From assembly GCF_900129275.1 (NCBI RefSeq), contig NZ_FQUX01000002.1, forward strand, positions 747,795-811,794: a stretch of 64,000 nt of DNA. Direction: 5' to 3'. The notes beneath the pieces were generated by a model. That model made no database searches. It saw only the letters and a program-made list of their open reading frames with translations, and was not told where the DNA came from. Source of the DNA: Arenibacter palladensis. Its GTDB lineage: Bacteria; Bacteroidota; Bacteroidia; Flavobacteriales; Flavobacteriaceae. A program made the translations under genes and the position numbers. Position 1 is the stretch's first letter; the number at the start of each line of letters is the position of its first letter. This document shows, piece by piece, positions 26,947 to 36,510 of this stretch.

Positions 26947-26954
26947 TATCTTTG
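26947..26954 (+). promoter_or_regulatory. -7 box of the TetR operon
   Basis: TATCTTTG matches the flavobacterial TAnnTTTG consensus. Transcription should start near 26960, giving a ~50-nt leader. The palindromic operator sits directly upstream. Confidence 0.65.
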
Positions 26955-27011
26955 TATTCGTATTGTTATCAACATTGAACATCGGACGTTTAAATTCCCA
27001 TTTAGAACATT

Positions 27012-27590
27012 ATGGCCAAACTTCAAAAAAGTATTGAAAAGCGAAATGCCTTAGTAAAAGCTACCATTAACTTGGTCAATAATAATGGGTTCCATGCTAC
27101 CCCCATGTCCAAGATTGCCAAAATGGCGAACGTTTCCCCCGCTACTATATACCTGTATTTTGAAAATAAGCAGGATTTGGTAAATAAAGTTTACTTGGAA
27201 GTTAAGTCGGCCTATACCGCTTATGCCTTCAAAAACTATAGTAATGACATTTCGGTCGTTAAAGGTTTTGAAACCATTTGGAAACGCATTGCCGATTTTA
27301 AACTTAAGGAAGTGGAGGAAGCCATGTTTCTGGCCCAGTGCGACAACACCCCTATTATAGATGAAGCCAGTAGACAGGAAGGGCTAAAACACCTTCAACC
27401 CTTACTGGACCTTTGGGAAAGGGGAAAAAAGGAAGGTATTATAAAACCTTTGTCGCCCTACCTATTATATGCGTACTCCATAAATCCCCTCTCTTTTTTA
27501 ATGGTAATGCGACAACGGGGAGTCTTTCAGTTAAACCAGGATCACTTGGAGGATGCCTTTCAGGCGGCCTGGAACAGTATTAAAAAATAA
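27012..27590 (+). CDS. TetR/AcrR-family regulator
   Basis: The 192-residue protein has the N-terminal HTH (FHATPMSKIAKMANVSPATIYLYFENKQDLV) and a helical C-terminal ligand domain. It is the first gene of a three-gene plus-strand operon (gaps of 25 and 42 bp to the next genes). The perfect palindrome AATGAACGTTCATT in its promoter indicates autorepression. The context, with an enone/quinone-type reductase and a DJ-1-like protein, suggests that it senses an electrophile or aldehyde; the ligand is unknown. Confidence 0.88.
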   Translation: MAKLQKSIEKRNALVKATINLVNNNGFHATPMSKIAKMANVSPATIYLYFENKQDLVNKVYLEVKSAYTAYAFKNYSNDISVVKGFETIWKRIADFKLKEVEEAMFLAQCDNTPIIDEASRQEGLKHLQPLLDLWERGKKEGIIKPLSPYLLYAYSINPLSFLMVMRQRGVFQLNQDHLEDAFQAAWNSIKK

Positions 27591-27615
27591 AACTCAATTC
27601 ACTTAAAACAACATT

Positions 27616-28614
27616 ATGATTCAGACAATTTTGTTAAAAAATCGACCTAAAGGGAAACCTACTTTATCGGATTTCCAATTCGTGGAGGAAAAAAAGGATC
27701 TAAACCTCCAAGAAGGAGAAATACTTTTGGAGACCACTTACATCTCCGTTGACCCGTATTTAAGGGGAAGAATGAGCGATGCCAAATCGTACGTTCCACC
27801 TTTTGAGGTAGGTAAACCTATAACTTCCGGTATAGTTGCCAAAGTTATTGATTCCCAGAACGATAAATTTCAACAAGGCGATTATGTTTCGGGGATGATG
27901 GACTGGAAAACCCAACAGATTTCCAAAGGCGAAGGCCTTTTAAAAATAAATAAGGACCTAGCTCCGCTCAGTGCCTATTTGGGCATTTTGGGTATGACCG
28001 GATTAACCGCCTATTGTGGGCTAACCCAAATTGGCAAACCTAAGGCCTGGGAAACTTTAGTAGTTTCAGGTGCTGCAGGTGCCGTGGGCAGTGTAGTAGG
28101 ACAGATAGGAAAAATCTTAGGACTCTATGTGGTGGGTATTGCAGGAACAGATGAAAAAGTAGCAATGCTTACCTCAGATTTTGGCTTTGACCATGCCATT
28201 AACTATAACACTACGGAGGATATGGGAACAGCCCTTAAAACTGCCTGTCCAGATGGTATAGATATTTATTTTGACAATGTAGGCGGCCCTATTTCAGATG
28301 CTGTTTTATTTAATATCAACAAATTTGCCAGAATGATCATTTGCGGTGCTATTTCGGTGTATAACAACACTGAAATACCAAAAAGTATCAGTGTTCACCC
28401 CTTTTTGGTAAAAAATAGCGCATTAATGCAAGGTTTTATAGTTTCCAATTATTCGGAGAAGTTCCCGGAGGCCATGAAGCAATTATCCACTTGGTTGATG
28501 GAAGGCAAATTAACCTACAAGGAAACCGTGGTGGAAGGTTTCGAAAATACCCCACAGGCATTTTTGGATTTGTTTGAGGGTAAAAACAAAGGGAAAATGA
28601 TCGTGAAAGTCTAA
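27616..28614 (+). CDS. NADP-dependent MDR oxidoreductase (CurA/leukotriene-B4 dehydrogenase-like)
   Basis: The 332-residue zinc-free medium-chain reductase opens with an N-terminal GroES-like region (SVDPYLRGRMSDAKSY). The nucleotide-binding motif is VVSGAAGAVGSVVGQIGK near residue 155, followed by FDNVGGPISDAVL. These motifs are diagnostic of the prostaglandin reductase/CurA/YncB group, which reduces alpha,beta-unsaturated ketones and aldehydes with NADPH. It is the middle gene of the TetR operon, consistent with inducible detoxification of reactive carbonyls. The exact substrate is unknown. Confidence 0.9.
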   Translation: MIQTILLKNRPKGKPTLSDFQFVEEKKDLNLQEGEILLETTYISVDPYLRGRMSDAKSYVPPFEVGKPITSGIVAKVIDSQNDKFQQGDYVSGMMDWKTQQISKGEGLLKINKDLAPLSAYLGILGMTGLTAYCGLTQIGKPKAWETLVVSGAAGAVGSVVGQIGKILGLYVVGIAGTDEKVAMLTSDFGFDHAINYNTTEDMGTALKTACPDGIDIYFDNVGGPISDAVLFNINKFARMIICGAISVYNNTEIPKSISVHPFLVKNSALMQGFIVSNYSEKFPEAMKQLSTWLMEGKLTYKETVVEGFENTPQAFLDLFEGKNKGKMIVKV

Positions 28615-28656
28615 GGCTTGGATTATTACCTAATTAAGAATATTAAAAAAACTAAA

Positions 28657-29334
28657 ATGAACATATTATTTGTACTTACCTCCCATGATAAATTGGGGGA
28701 TACCGGAAAGAAAACGGGATTTTGGATCGAAGAATTTGCCAACCCATATTATACTTTGTTGGACAAAGGGGCCGATATTACCTTGGCTACCCCAAAAGGC
28801 GGGGTGGCCCCGATAGATCCCAGCAGTGACACTCCTGATGCCAGCACTAAGGATACGCAGCGATTTAAAAATGATGCCGTGGCGCAGGAAAAAATTAACA
28901 ATACATTGGCATTGTCAGAAATTGATCCCAATGATTACGACGCTATATTTTATCCAGGAGGCCACGGGCCATTATGGGATTTAGCTAACGATGCCACATC
29001 CATTAGCCTCATTGAAGCCTTTAATAGACAGAAAAAACCAGTTGGCTTTGTGTGCCACGCCCCGGCGGCATTAAAAGGCGTTAAGAATGAAGATGGCTCA
29101 CCTTTGGTAAAAGGAAAAAAAGTAACCGGGTTTACCAATACCGAAGAAGAAGCCGTGCAACTCACCAATGTGGTACCCTTTCTTGTGGAAGACATGCTCA
29201 AAGAAAATGGAGGTATTTACTCCAAAAAATCTGACTGGGCCCCTTATGCCGTTCAGGATGGCAATTTGATTACAGGACAAAATCCGGCATCTTCGGAACT
29301 GGTTGCTCAAAAATTATTGGTATCCCTAAATTAA
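28657..29334 (+). CDS. DJ-1/PfpI-family (Hsp31-like) type 1 glutamine amidotransferase-fold protein
   Basis: From the ATG at 28657 (MNILFVLTSHDKLG) the protein is 225 residues. The nucleophile elbow VGFVCHAPAAL contains the family cysteine-histidine pair, and FYPGGHGPLWDL and GKKVTGFTNTEEEAV are typical of the Hsp31/class-II group that includes glyoxalase III-like enzymes. An upstream in-frame start at 28618 is unlikely, since its residues are poorly conserved-looking and it begins at the previous stop. It is the last gene of the operon and ends at a hairpin terminator. Methylglyoxal or protein-glycation repair is a plausible role. Confidence 0.85.
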   Translation: MNILFVLTSHDKLGDTGKKTGFWIEEFANPYYTLLDKGADITLATPKGGVAPIDPSSDTPDASTKDTQRFKNDAVAQEKINNTLALSEIDPNDYDAIFYPGGHGPLWDLANDATSISLIEAFNRQKKPVGFVCHAPAALKGVKNEDGSPLVKGKKVTGFTNTEEEAVQLTNVVPFLVEDMLKENGGIYSKKSDWAPYAVQDGNLITGQNPASSELVAQKLLVSLN

Positions 29335-29357
29335 GGAATCGTCTTTAAGCTATAAAA

Positions 29358-29395
29358 GCCGAACATCTTTCAATAGTTGTTCGGCTATTTTTTTG
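29358..29395 (+). terminator. Terminator of the TetR operon
   Basis: A 9-bp perfect stem AGCCGAACA / TGTTCGGCT with a 12-nt loop is followed by A-T7, 24 nt past the DJ-1-like stop codon. Confidence 0.9.
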
Positions 29396-29558
29396 CAATC
29401 GGATCATGTTAGCATTTTATTAAAATTTGGCACAATTAATCTTGAATTTTGTCATGGACTGGATTCCCCGCAGCTATGAAAATTCAGCAAATTTTAAAAT
29501 CTTATGCAAAAAAGGTGGGCTATGACACCCACCTTATTTTATTTCTTATAAAATATCG

Positions 29559-30449
29559 TTATTCCCCAGCAACCAAAATAAAATCTTGGGAGGTGGTATT
29601 TCCAGCAACTATTTCTATATCGGTAACTGATTCCTCTTGGTAGGTTGATAATTCTACCTCAACATCATAACTTCCTGCCATTAGTCCCATAACCATATAT
29701 TTTCCATCAGCATCAGTAAAAGTAGTAGTATTCAAGGTGTCGGCTGCAAAAACGGCCACTTGCGCCCCTTCCAATCCCACTGCAATTTCTTCCTGAAGTG
29801 TTGTCACCTTACCGGACAAAGTGCCAGCGGTAGACATATTGCAAGCCTTAATGACTGGTTTAAAATTAAAGCCGGTTATATTTTCAAATTTACTGCCTCC
29901 ACCTTTGGCTACAAAAGATTTGCTTACATCAAAATCCAACAATAAATCGGCACTAAGTCCACCTTCAACCACAAGACCCGGTTTTATAAAGATCTTTATA
30001 CCCGTTTGTTCCCCACTAGGTACTTTTAAATCAAATGTGGAGCCATCCGTAAGTACAACATTTACACCTTTAACATATACCCGTACAAGGTCGTAAATTC
30101 CAACAGGCACATCAAGATCCACCAAATTCTTGGTAACTCCATTGGTAAGCTCCAAAAGGTTGACCTCCATTTCATCTTCCATCAGAACAACAAAGGAAGA
30201 TTTTTCTTCCGTTGTCATTGAGGAATCTGAATTGTCCTCTACCTCAGAATTAATATCCATATCCCCCTTGTAACGGGCATCTATCTTAAAAATAATAACG
30301 TTGGCCTCTGCTACCAGGTCATGTGGAAAAGGTGCGTCCGTTAGGTTAACGGAAAGCCTTCCATAATCACTATTCTTATCATTATTGTCCGTACAAGAGA
30401 CTAAAACGGTTACAACAAACAATGCAATTGTAAATAGTTTAATTTTCAT
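29559..30449 (-). CDS. DUF4382 lipoprotein with C-terminal carboxypeptidase-like domain
   Basis: The 296-residue protein has a lipoprotein signal (lipobox LVSC, cysteine ~19) followed by an acidic DNNDKN stretch, consistent with export to the cell surface. Residues ~32-195 match DUF4382 (LSVNLTDAPFPHD, VNLLELTNG). A carboxypeptidase-regulatory-like beta domain follows (~205-290: LSGKVTTL, DADGKYMVMGLMAGSYDVEV). Functions of these flavobacterial lipoproteins are unknown. It is monocistronic with a CATCTTTG-like box near 30517. Confidence 0.85.
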   Translation of the reverse strand: MKIKLFTIALFVVTVLVSCTDNNDKNSDYGRLSVNLTDAPFPHDLVAEANVIIFKIDARYKGDMDINSEVEDNSDSSMTTEEKSSFVVLMEDEMEVNLLELTNGVTKNLVDLDVPVGIYDLVRVYVKGVNVVLTDGSTFDLKVPSGEQTGIKIFIKPGLVVEGGLSADLLLDFDVSKSFVAKGGGSKFENITGFNFKPVIKACNMSTAGTLSGKVTTLQEEIAVGLEGAQVAVFAADTLNTTTFTDADGKYMVMGLMAGSYDVEVELSTYQEESVTDIEIVAGNTTSQDFILVAGE

Positions 30450-30642
30450 AGTTATAAATTTTAGTAATTAGTAATTATTGGTATACCTCCTTATTTAAAG
30501 GCTATATATAATAACAACCAAAGATGGGGTATACCCTACCACTATTTCAATAGTTTTTATTTTTTTCGATGAAATGCATTCATCATTTATTTTCTGGGAG
30601 ACAGCACAATTCCATAAAAGGATAGGCTACTATTTAAGAAAT

Positions 30643-31167
30643 TTATTCCTTGGGGGATCTATGATCATAGCTCAATACCCGTTTTAACTGCCACATACTA
30701 TCCTGTAGTATAAAAACATGGGAAAATTTGGCTATCCCTGTCATGTACAGTTCTTTATTGGCCTCCTTTATATAAAATTCATGGACCCCGTTCTGTATCG
30801 CCCCGTACAAAACGCCGTTATTATACAAAGGATACACTTCCATACTGTTAGCCACCAATTTACGAATTGGCTTCTTATCTCCGTTACCGCAAATATTTTG
30901 TTCTATAGCCTTAAAAAAATCTTCCTTGGAGGTACTTATCCCAGATTGATCGTGATAAAATTCCAAATCTGGTGCAATTAAATGCTCCATCTCCTTAAGC
31001 TCACAATTATTGAACCCATTTACGAATAAGATACTATCCAATCCCATTATGGTTCTATAAAGTTCGGAGGAGGATTCCACTTGGGCGTGCCCCATGTTGA
31101 AAAATAACAATATGTGGATTAAAACTCCCACTATCCTAAAAGATGAAACGGTTGTCATAATGATCAA
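30643..31167 (-). CDS. Secreted NTF2-like (DUF4440-type) protein
   Basis: The 174-residue protein has a signal peptide (cleavage near GHAQ, residue 29) and an NTF2-like alpha+beta cone: helix SIL FVNGFNNCELKEMEHLIAPDLEFYHD, strands GVLYGAIQNGVHEFYI, and AKFSHVFILQDSMWQLKRVLSYDH. The domain binds small ligands or acts as an enzyme in other members; no catalytic residues are assigned here. It is separate from the flanking genes in the minus-strand run. Confidence 0.75.
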   Translation of the reverse strand: MIIMTTVSSFRIVGVLIHILLFFNMGHAQVESSSELYRTIMGLDSILFVNGFNNCELKEMEHLIAPDLEFYHDQSGISTSKEDFFKAIEQNICGNGDKKPIRKLVANSMEVYPLYNNGVLYGAIQNGVHEFYIKEANKELYMTGIAKFSHVFILQDSMWQLKRVLSYDHRSPKE

Positions 31168-31296
31168 TGTTTAGTATTACGCTACTAAAGATAATACCCT
31201 TATAGCTTTGTTACAATATTTCCCTTGCCGTGAATCGTGGTATGTACCTACTTCTTATTTTATGAAAGCAATAAAACAGACTACCACAATGGGCAA

Positions 31297-31333
31297 AAAT
31301 TAAAAAGAGGCCACAATAGCCCCTTTTTAATTT
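31297..31333 (-). terminator. Terminator of the M3 peptidase gene
   Basis: The 11-bp stem AAATTAAAAAG/CTTTTTAATTT continues after one mismatch into GGC/GCC. The minus strand reads into T-rich sequence. It lies about 30 nt past the stop codon at 31362. Confidence 0.8.
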
Positions 31334-31361
31334 GAAATATCGAGATTAGACAAGGCAAAAA

Positions 31362-33485
31362 TTACTGTAAACCCCTTGCTTTTAACATAGGTTCAATTTT
31401 TGGATCCCCGCCGCGCCAATCCTTGTACATTTTTTCCAAGGGCAAAGTATTGCCACGAGAAAGAATCATATCCCGTAATCGCTGACCATTCTCCCTGGTA
31501 AGTCCACCATGTGTCTCAAACCAATTGTAGGCGTCATGGTGCAGCATCTCCGTCCATAGATAAGAATAGTAACCTGCCGCATATCCACTGCCAAATATAT
31601 GGGCGAAATAAGTAGATCTATAACGTGGCGGTACGGCAGAAACCACATCCAATTTCGTTGTATGCAAGGCTTCCTTTTCAAAGGCATTTGCATCCTCTAT
31701 TTTAATGTCCGATCCAATGGTATGCCATTGCATGTCCAAGTTGGAAGCTGCTAAATTTTCGGTTAGGCTATACCCCTGGTTAAAAGTGCCCGATTTCTTT
31801 ATCTTATCTATGAGCTCTTGCGGAATTTGTTCCCCTGTTTTGTAATGCAGGGCATAGTTTTTCAGGATTTCAGGGTAAAGCGCCCAGTTTTCATTGAACT
31901 GGGAAGGAAACTCAACAAAATCCCTGGCCACCGAAGTGCCCGACAAGGAAGGATACTGCTGGTCGGCAAAAAAGCCGTGGAGCGCATGTCCAAATTCATG
32001 GAACATGGTCTCTACCTCATCATAGGTAAGCAATGCCGGTTCACCTGCTACAGGTTTCGGATAATTACAAGCATTGTAGATCACAGGTTTCTTATTGTAG
32101 AGTTTGGATTGATCTACAAAATTGCTCATCCAAGCCCCTCCCCGCTTACTTGGGCGGGAAAAGAAATCGCCATAGAACAATCCCAATGGATCTCCGTTCT
32201 CCTCAAAAAGCTCATATACCAATACATCTTCGTGATAGGTTGGGATATCTGTTCTGGCCTTATAGCTAATTCCATATAATTTTTCGGCGGCATAGAAAAC
32301 CCCTTTTTCCAATACTGTCTTCAGCTCAAAATATGGCTTAATCTGGTTTTCATCCAAATCGTATTTAGCCTTTCGCACCATTTCGGCGTAGTGGTTCCAA
32401 TCCCAAGGGGCAAGGGTAAAATCCCCTCCCGTTTTCTGGATCATTTCTTGAATTTCCTTGGCTTCTTGCCCCGCCTTGGCCGTAGCTGAAGGAACAAGTC
32501 CCTTGAAAAGTTTAAATACGTTTTCCGGCACTTTGGCCATGGTATTCTGCAAGCTCCATTCTGCATAATTTGAAAATCCCAACAAGGCCCCTTTTTTGGC
32601 TCTTAATTCGGCAATTTCGGTAATAACGGCCTTGGTATCCTGGGCAGTGCCATCGGCACGCAACCAAGCAGCCTTGAACAATTTCTCCCTTGTCTCCCTT
32701 TTTTTCAAGGATTGCAATAAAGGTTGTTGTGTGGTATTTTGAAGTGCAATTTTCCAGCCTTGCCCATCTTTGATCTCCAATGATTTCAATTCGGCATCCG
32801 AGAGTCCTTCTAGCTCGGACTTATCTGTAAAAATAACTGCCCCGGCATTATTGGCCTCCAACAAGGTTTTATTGAAAGTATTGCTCAAAGTAGCCAATCT
32901 GGAATTGTACGACTTTAAGATTTCCTTGTTTTCAGGAGAAAGGTTGGCACCGGCGATTTCAAAATCCTCAAAATAATTCTCCAACAATCTTAAGGATTCC
33001 CCATCCAAATTAAGACTTTCCCTTTTTTCATACAGTGTTTTTACCCGCTGAAATAAGGTGTCATTGAGATAAATTGCATCCCGAAGTTCCGAAAATTTAG
33101 GTGCCATTTCTTCTTGGACGGCTTGTAGGGTATCATTGGTGTGGGCACCGGTAAGTGCAGAAAATACATTTCTCACCCGATCTAAAAGTACACCACTCTT
33201 TTCCAGCGCCAATATGGTATTTTCAAAAGTCGCCGCTTCAGTACTATTTGCAATATTTTCAATGATTTCTCTTTTCTCGTCCATTCCTTGCAATAATGCT
33301 TCCCTGAAATGATCGTTATTAATTTTGGTGAAATCGGGAGCTCCATATGGCAAGGTACTTTCGGCGATTAATGGATTATGATTGGTGTTCATGGAATTTT
33401 GGGAGGTTATATTATTCTTTTTATTTGAGTCCTTACAAGCGGAAAATATAAGCGTTAATAATAACACGGAAAAAACTTTTTTCAT
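31362..33485 (-). CDS. dcp: M3-family metallopeptidase (peptidyl-dipeptidase Dcp-like), lipoprotein
   Basis: The 707-residue zinc metallopeptidase has the catalytic H496-E497-x-x-H500 (HEFGH) and a downstream ENLAASNLD segment with the third ligand region. Dcp-type enzymes release C-terminal dipeptides from oligopeptides. The N-terminus is a lipoprotein signal with lipobox FSAC (cysteine 17), placing it in the periplasm or at the outer membrane, unlike the cytosolic E. coli Dcp. A TATTTTTG box lies ~27 nt upstream. It is probably monocistronic, with a terminator beyond 31333. Confidence 0.92.
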   Translation of the reverse strand: MKKVFSVLLLTLIFSACKDSNKKNNITSQNSMNTNHNPLIAESTLPYGAPDFTKINNDHFREALLQGMDEKREIIENIANSTEAATFENTILALEKSGVLLDRVRNVFSALTGAHTNDTLQAVQEEMAPKFSELRDAIYLNDTLFQRVKTLYEKRESLNLDGESLRLLENYFEDFEIAGANLSPENKEILKSYNSRLATLSNTFNKTLLEANNAGAVIFTDKSELEGLSDAELKSLEIKDGQGWKIALQNTTQQPLLQSLKKRETREKLFKAAWLRADGTAQDTKAVITEIAELRAKKGALLGFSNYAEWSLQNTMAKVPENVFKLFKGLVPSATAKAGQEAKEIQEMIQKTGGDFTLAPWDWNHYAEMVRKAKYDLDENQIKPYFELKTVLEKGVFYAAEKLYGISYKARTDIPTYHEDVLVYELFEENGDPLGLFYGDFFSRPSKRGGAWMSNFVDQSKLYNKKPVIYNACNYPKPVAGEPALLTYDEVETMFHEFGHALHGFFADQQYPSLSGTSVARDFVEFPSQFNENWALYPEILKNYALHYKTGEQIPQELIDKIKKSGTFNQGYSLTENLAASNLDMQWHTIGSDIKIEDANAFEKEALHTTKLDVVSAVPPRYRSTYFAHIFGSGYAAGYYSYLWTEMLHHDAYNWFETHGGLTRENGQRLRDMILSRGNTLPLEKMYKDWRGGDPKIEPMLKARGLQ

Positions 33486-33511
33486 TCACTGATCATTTTA
33501 AGGATTAAATA

Positions 33512-33519
33512 CAAAAATA
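33512..33519 (-). promoter_or_regulatory. -7 box for the M3 peptidase gene
   Basis: The minus strand reads TATTTTTG, matching TAnnTTTG, 27 bp upstream of the ATG at 33485. Confidence 0.4.
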
Positions 33520-33633
33520 CTGAAATTAGTAGAATCCCAGTTCTTTGGCACTCTCAATAAACTGTTCTTGTATATGATCTTTAACACCCTAAATCCTATA
33601 ATTCAGCAAATTGATACAGTTAATAAACAAGCA

Positions 33634-33662
33634 TAAAAAAGCCTTACCGGAGGAGTAAGGCT
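33634..33662 (-). terminator. Terminator after the secreted hypothetical gene
   Basis: An 8-bp perfect stem AGCCTTAC/GTAAGGCT with a 7-nt loop (33640-33662) is followed on the minus strand by six T residues. It is 27 nt past the stop at 33689. Confidence 0.9.
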
Positions 33663-33688
33663 ACAAAATTATCGAAGTATAAATATCC

Positions 33689-34201
33689 CTATTCATCAAA
33701 GTCGAAGGTCATTTTCTTCTTATGATTTCCGTCGGTCAAAGTAACTTTATACTGTTTTTTCGTCAAATTATCCTCGGAAAATACACATATGTAGCGGTTC
33801 TTCTCCATTTTCCATCCCTCGTTTCCATCAAATACCATTTTTCTGACGGTCATTGGAAGAACAATATCCTCAAAATTCTCAAAGGCTGTTACTATTGAAC
33901 CATCTGCGGTATAAGAAGCAATTATATCCCCGTTACTTGCTTTAAAGATAACATCGAAAGTCCTAATGGCTTTTTTGTCGTATTCGGATAAGGAGGTTAC
34001 ATCAAAATTGGCGGCTTTGAATTGCAGTTCCTGAACTACTTCAGGGGTATGTGAATCATTAACCTTGTTTAAATAGGCTACATTAATAGGTGATAGGGTA
34101 ATGGCATCCAAGGTTACAGGTGTAATTCCGTCATTGTCTTCCTGTGCAAAAAGAAAGCACGTAAGACCAAAAAAAATCAATAATGTTGCAAATTGTTTCA
34201 T
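33689..34201 (-). CDS. Secreted hypothetical protein
   Basis: The 170-residue protein has a signal peptide (cleavage near LFAQ, residue 20). The mature part alternates beta strands, for example FDVIFKASNGDIIASYTADG and RYICVFSEDNLTKKQYKVTLTDGNHKKKMTF, and resembles PepSY-like or BLIP-like beta-rich flavobacterial secreted proteins. I cannot assign a family. It ends at its own strong terminator, supporting it as a real, independently transcribed gene. Confidence 0.7.
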   Translation of the reverse strand: MKQFATLLIFFGLTCFLFAQEDNDGITPVTLDAITLSPINVAYLNKVNDSHTPEVVQELQFKAANFDVTSLSEYDKKAIRTFDVIFKASNGDIIASYTADGSIVTAFENFEDIVLPMTVRKMVFDGNEGWKMEKNRYICVFSEDNLTKKQYKVTLTDGNHKKKMTFDFDE

Positions 34202-34380
34202 GATAGGTGGTTTAAATTATTATTAAATAGATGAAACCACAAGATATAACTAGTTGTTAATCAATACATAACAATTATACATCCTATTCTTAAAACTTAA
34301 TTTTAAAGCGTTTAATAAATGTGTTAAAGCCTTACAACTATGTTACTTTAAAGAATAATGGATCCACGGACCCAATGGCA

Positions 34381-36324
34381 TTAATCCGGAATAGTTAGTG
34401 GAGGGACGGGAAATTTCATTTTATAATACAGATTCAAATATCTTGGATCTTGTCTATAGGGTGCCAACAACGGCTCGGCCCGTAACCAGGTCATTTCCAC
34501 TTCGTGGTTATTATAGGATTTTTGAAGCCAATTAAATACTTCCTGCCTATTTTGGATATGACAGTAATAAAGTGCCATAAACCAGGCCGGGCTACCAGAC
34601 GATCCATCCCTGAACTGTTTCTGCAAGGTGGTAAGGCTTTCTTGAACACCCTCCAAGTTATTGGCCATTTCATAATGTAACGCATTAAGCCAGACTACAA
34701 TGGGTGGACGGTCTGCGAAAATATTCATCAATTGCCCTAGCTTTTCCTTAGAGGCAGTATATTCTCCAAAATAGTAGTACCATTTGGCAGCTTCCCTTAA
34801 ATAAAACATATCATCCATAAACAGCGGATCATATTGCCTCAATTCCTCTATTGCTTCCTCTGTGGAAGACACGAAAAAAATCACCGAGGCCCTAATGGCA
34901 AATAACCATCCATACGATGGATCTTCCAAAATAAGCTTATTTAGTTCTGATAGGGCATATGAGTATTTACCGGTCTTAAGATAATAATCAACAAAGAGAT
35001 TTTCATTCCAATTATCGGCACCTATCCGGGCATAGGTATCATCTACATAGTGCTCCACAGCCTCAAAATTCCAATCAAAATAGAATTTACCAATATGCAA
35101 TTGATCGGACAATTGCATATTATCAACATCAATTAAGGCAGCCTTTTCCAAATAATACTTAGCATTTTTCCAAGCCTCCTGCTCGCCATACATACCCCAA
35201 ACAGCTCCCCCTGTAACATAAATATCAGCGAGGCCAAGGTAAGGGTCTATAAAAGTGGAATCCAAGTCCAAGGCCTTCTCATACAAAGGAATGGCATTTT
35301 TAAAGGATGTCTGATTATATTTATTGTTTTGATATTGGGCCAAGAGATAGTAATTATAGGCTTCTTCATTTTTTGTGGGTATACCTTTGAAGGCATCATA
35401 ATCCTTGTCTGTAAGTTTCACATTCATTATAGTGGCGACATTTTCCGCAACCTTCGATTGAATTTCGAAAATTTCATTCGCTTTCCATTCCCCGGAATAG
35501 GAGCCGGACCATAGTAATTTGTTCAGAGGACCATCATTCAATCTTAAATTTATTTTGAATTGACTACCATGTTTTTGAAAGTTACCTTCCAAAATGTAAA
35601 AAACGTTAAGCTTTTTAGCCAATTCAGGCATATTTATTTCACTGTTCTTGAATTGAAGGCTCGACGTAAAAGGTACCACCCTGTCCATTTCCCTTATTTC
35701 TGAAATTCTGCTGATTACGGCATCGGTCATCCCATCACTTATATATTCCAATTTGGGATCGCCACTCCAATTCTTTAGAGGTAATACCAAAATGGACTTG
35801 CTACTATGGCTAGAGGGCAATGGTGAAGTTGTTGGAGTACTATTCACTGATTTTGCCCAAATACCCCTATATTGAAAATAGCCAATAAGACTAATAAGAA
35901 AAAGGATTCCCAAGACTATGGTCATCAACAATTTTGGCGTATCGGTTTTTTTTGCGGTCGTACGTTGCTGTTCCAAGTGCTCACGAATTTTAGCTTCCCC
36001 AGGAGTAAAGCCATAATACTCCTTAAAGCAAGTATTAAAATAGGTAGGGCTGTGAAAACCTACGGAATAAGCAATTTCAGAAACCGTAGCCATATCTTTT
36101 TGGAGAAGCTCCATAGACTTTTCAAGCCTCAATTCGCGAATAAACTGACTAACGGATTTACCGGTCAACTTCTTTAAACGCCTATGCAAATGTGAACGGC
36201 TTACCCCATATATACGGGCTGCCTCTTTTACTCCAAATTGCTCGTTATCGAAATTACTACGAATAATTTCAGTCAATTTTAGAAGAAAAAAATCGTCTTG
36301 ACTCTTTGAATCAGAATTATCCAT
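34381..36324 (-). CDS. Membrane-spanning AraC-HTH regulator with periplasmic TolB-like and TPR domains
   Basis: The 647 residues are arranged as an AraC double HTH (~15-115: VKEAARIYGVSRSHLHRRLKK, VSEIAYSVGFHSPTYFN), one transmembrane helix (~131-150), a FlgO/TolB-like nucleotide-cyclase-associated type domain (~170-290: SILVLPLKNWSGDPKLEYISDGM) and tetratricopeptide-like helices (~320-620). The DNA-binding part would be cytosolic and the TPR part periplasmic, a layout comparable with CadC-like one-component transmembrane regulators. The target genes are unknown; no operator was found. Confidence 0.85.
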   Translation of the reverse strand: MDNSDSKSQDDFFLLKLTEIIRSNFDNEQFGVKEAARIYGVSRSHLHRRLKKLTGKSVSQFIRELRLEKSMELLQKDMATVSEIAYSVGFHSPTYFNTCFKEYYGFTPGEAKIREHLEQQRTTAKKTDTPKLLMTIVLGILFLISLIGYFQYRGIWAKSVNSTPTTSPLPSSHSSKSILVLPLKNWSGDPKLEYISDGMTDAVISRISEIREMDRVVPFTSSLQFKNSEINMPELAKKLNVFYILEGNFQKHGSQFKINLRLNDGPLNKLLWSGSYSGEWKANEIFEIQSKVAENVATIMNVKLTDKDYDAFKGIPTKNEEAYNYYLLAQYQNNKYNQTSFKNAIPLYEKALDLDSTFIDPYLGLADIYVTGGAVWGMYGEQEAWKNAKYYLEKAALIDVDNMQLSDQLHIGKFYFDWNFEAVEHYVDDTYARIGADNWNENLFVDYYLKTGKYSYALSELNKLILEDPSYGWLFAIRASVIFFVSSTEEAIEELRQYDPLFMDDMFYLREAAKWYYYFGEYTASKEKLGQLMNIFADRPPIVVWLNALHYEMANNLEGVQESLTTLQKQFRDGSSGSPAWFMALYYCHIQNRQEVFNWLQKSYNNHEVEMTWLRAEPLLAPYRQDPRYLNLYYKMKFPVPPLTIPD

Positions 36325-36510
36325 AAAATATTGGATTAATAATCTTAGGGAGAAAATGGCACTCTTTCTAAGTTACAAAATATTAATCATAATAAGTTGA
36401 TTAATAAGAATATAAGACTACCAACCTATTCAATGAACACTCCAAATTTATTAGAATCTCTACAACAATTTAAATTCACTATCTTTTTCGGAAACTAAAC
36501 ATTTCTCCTG

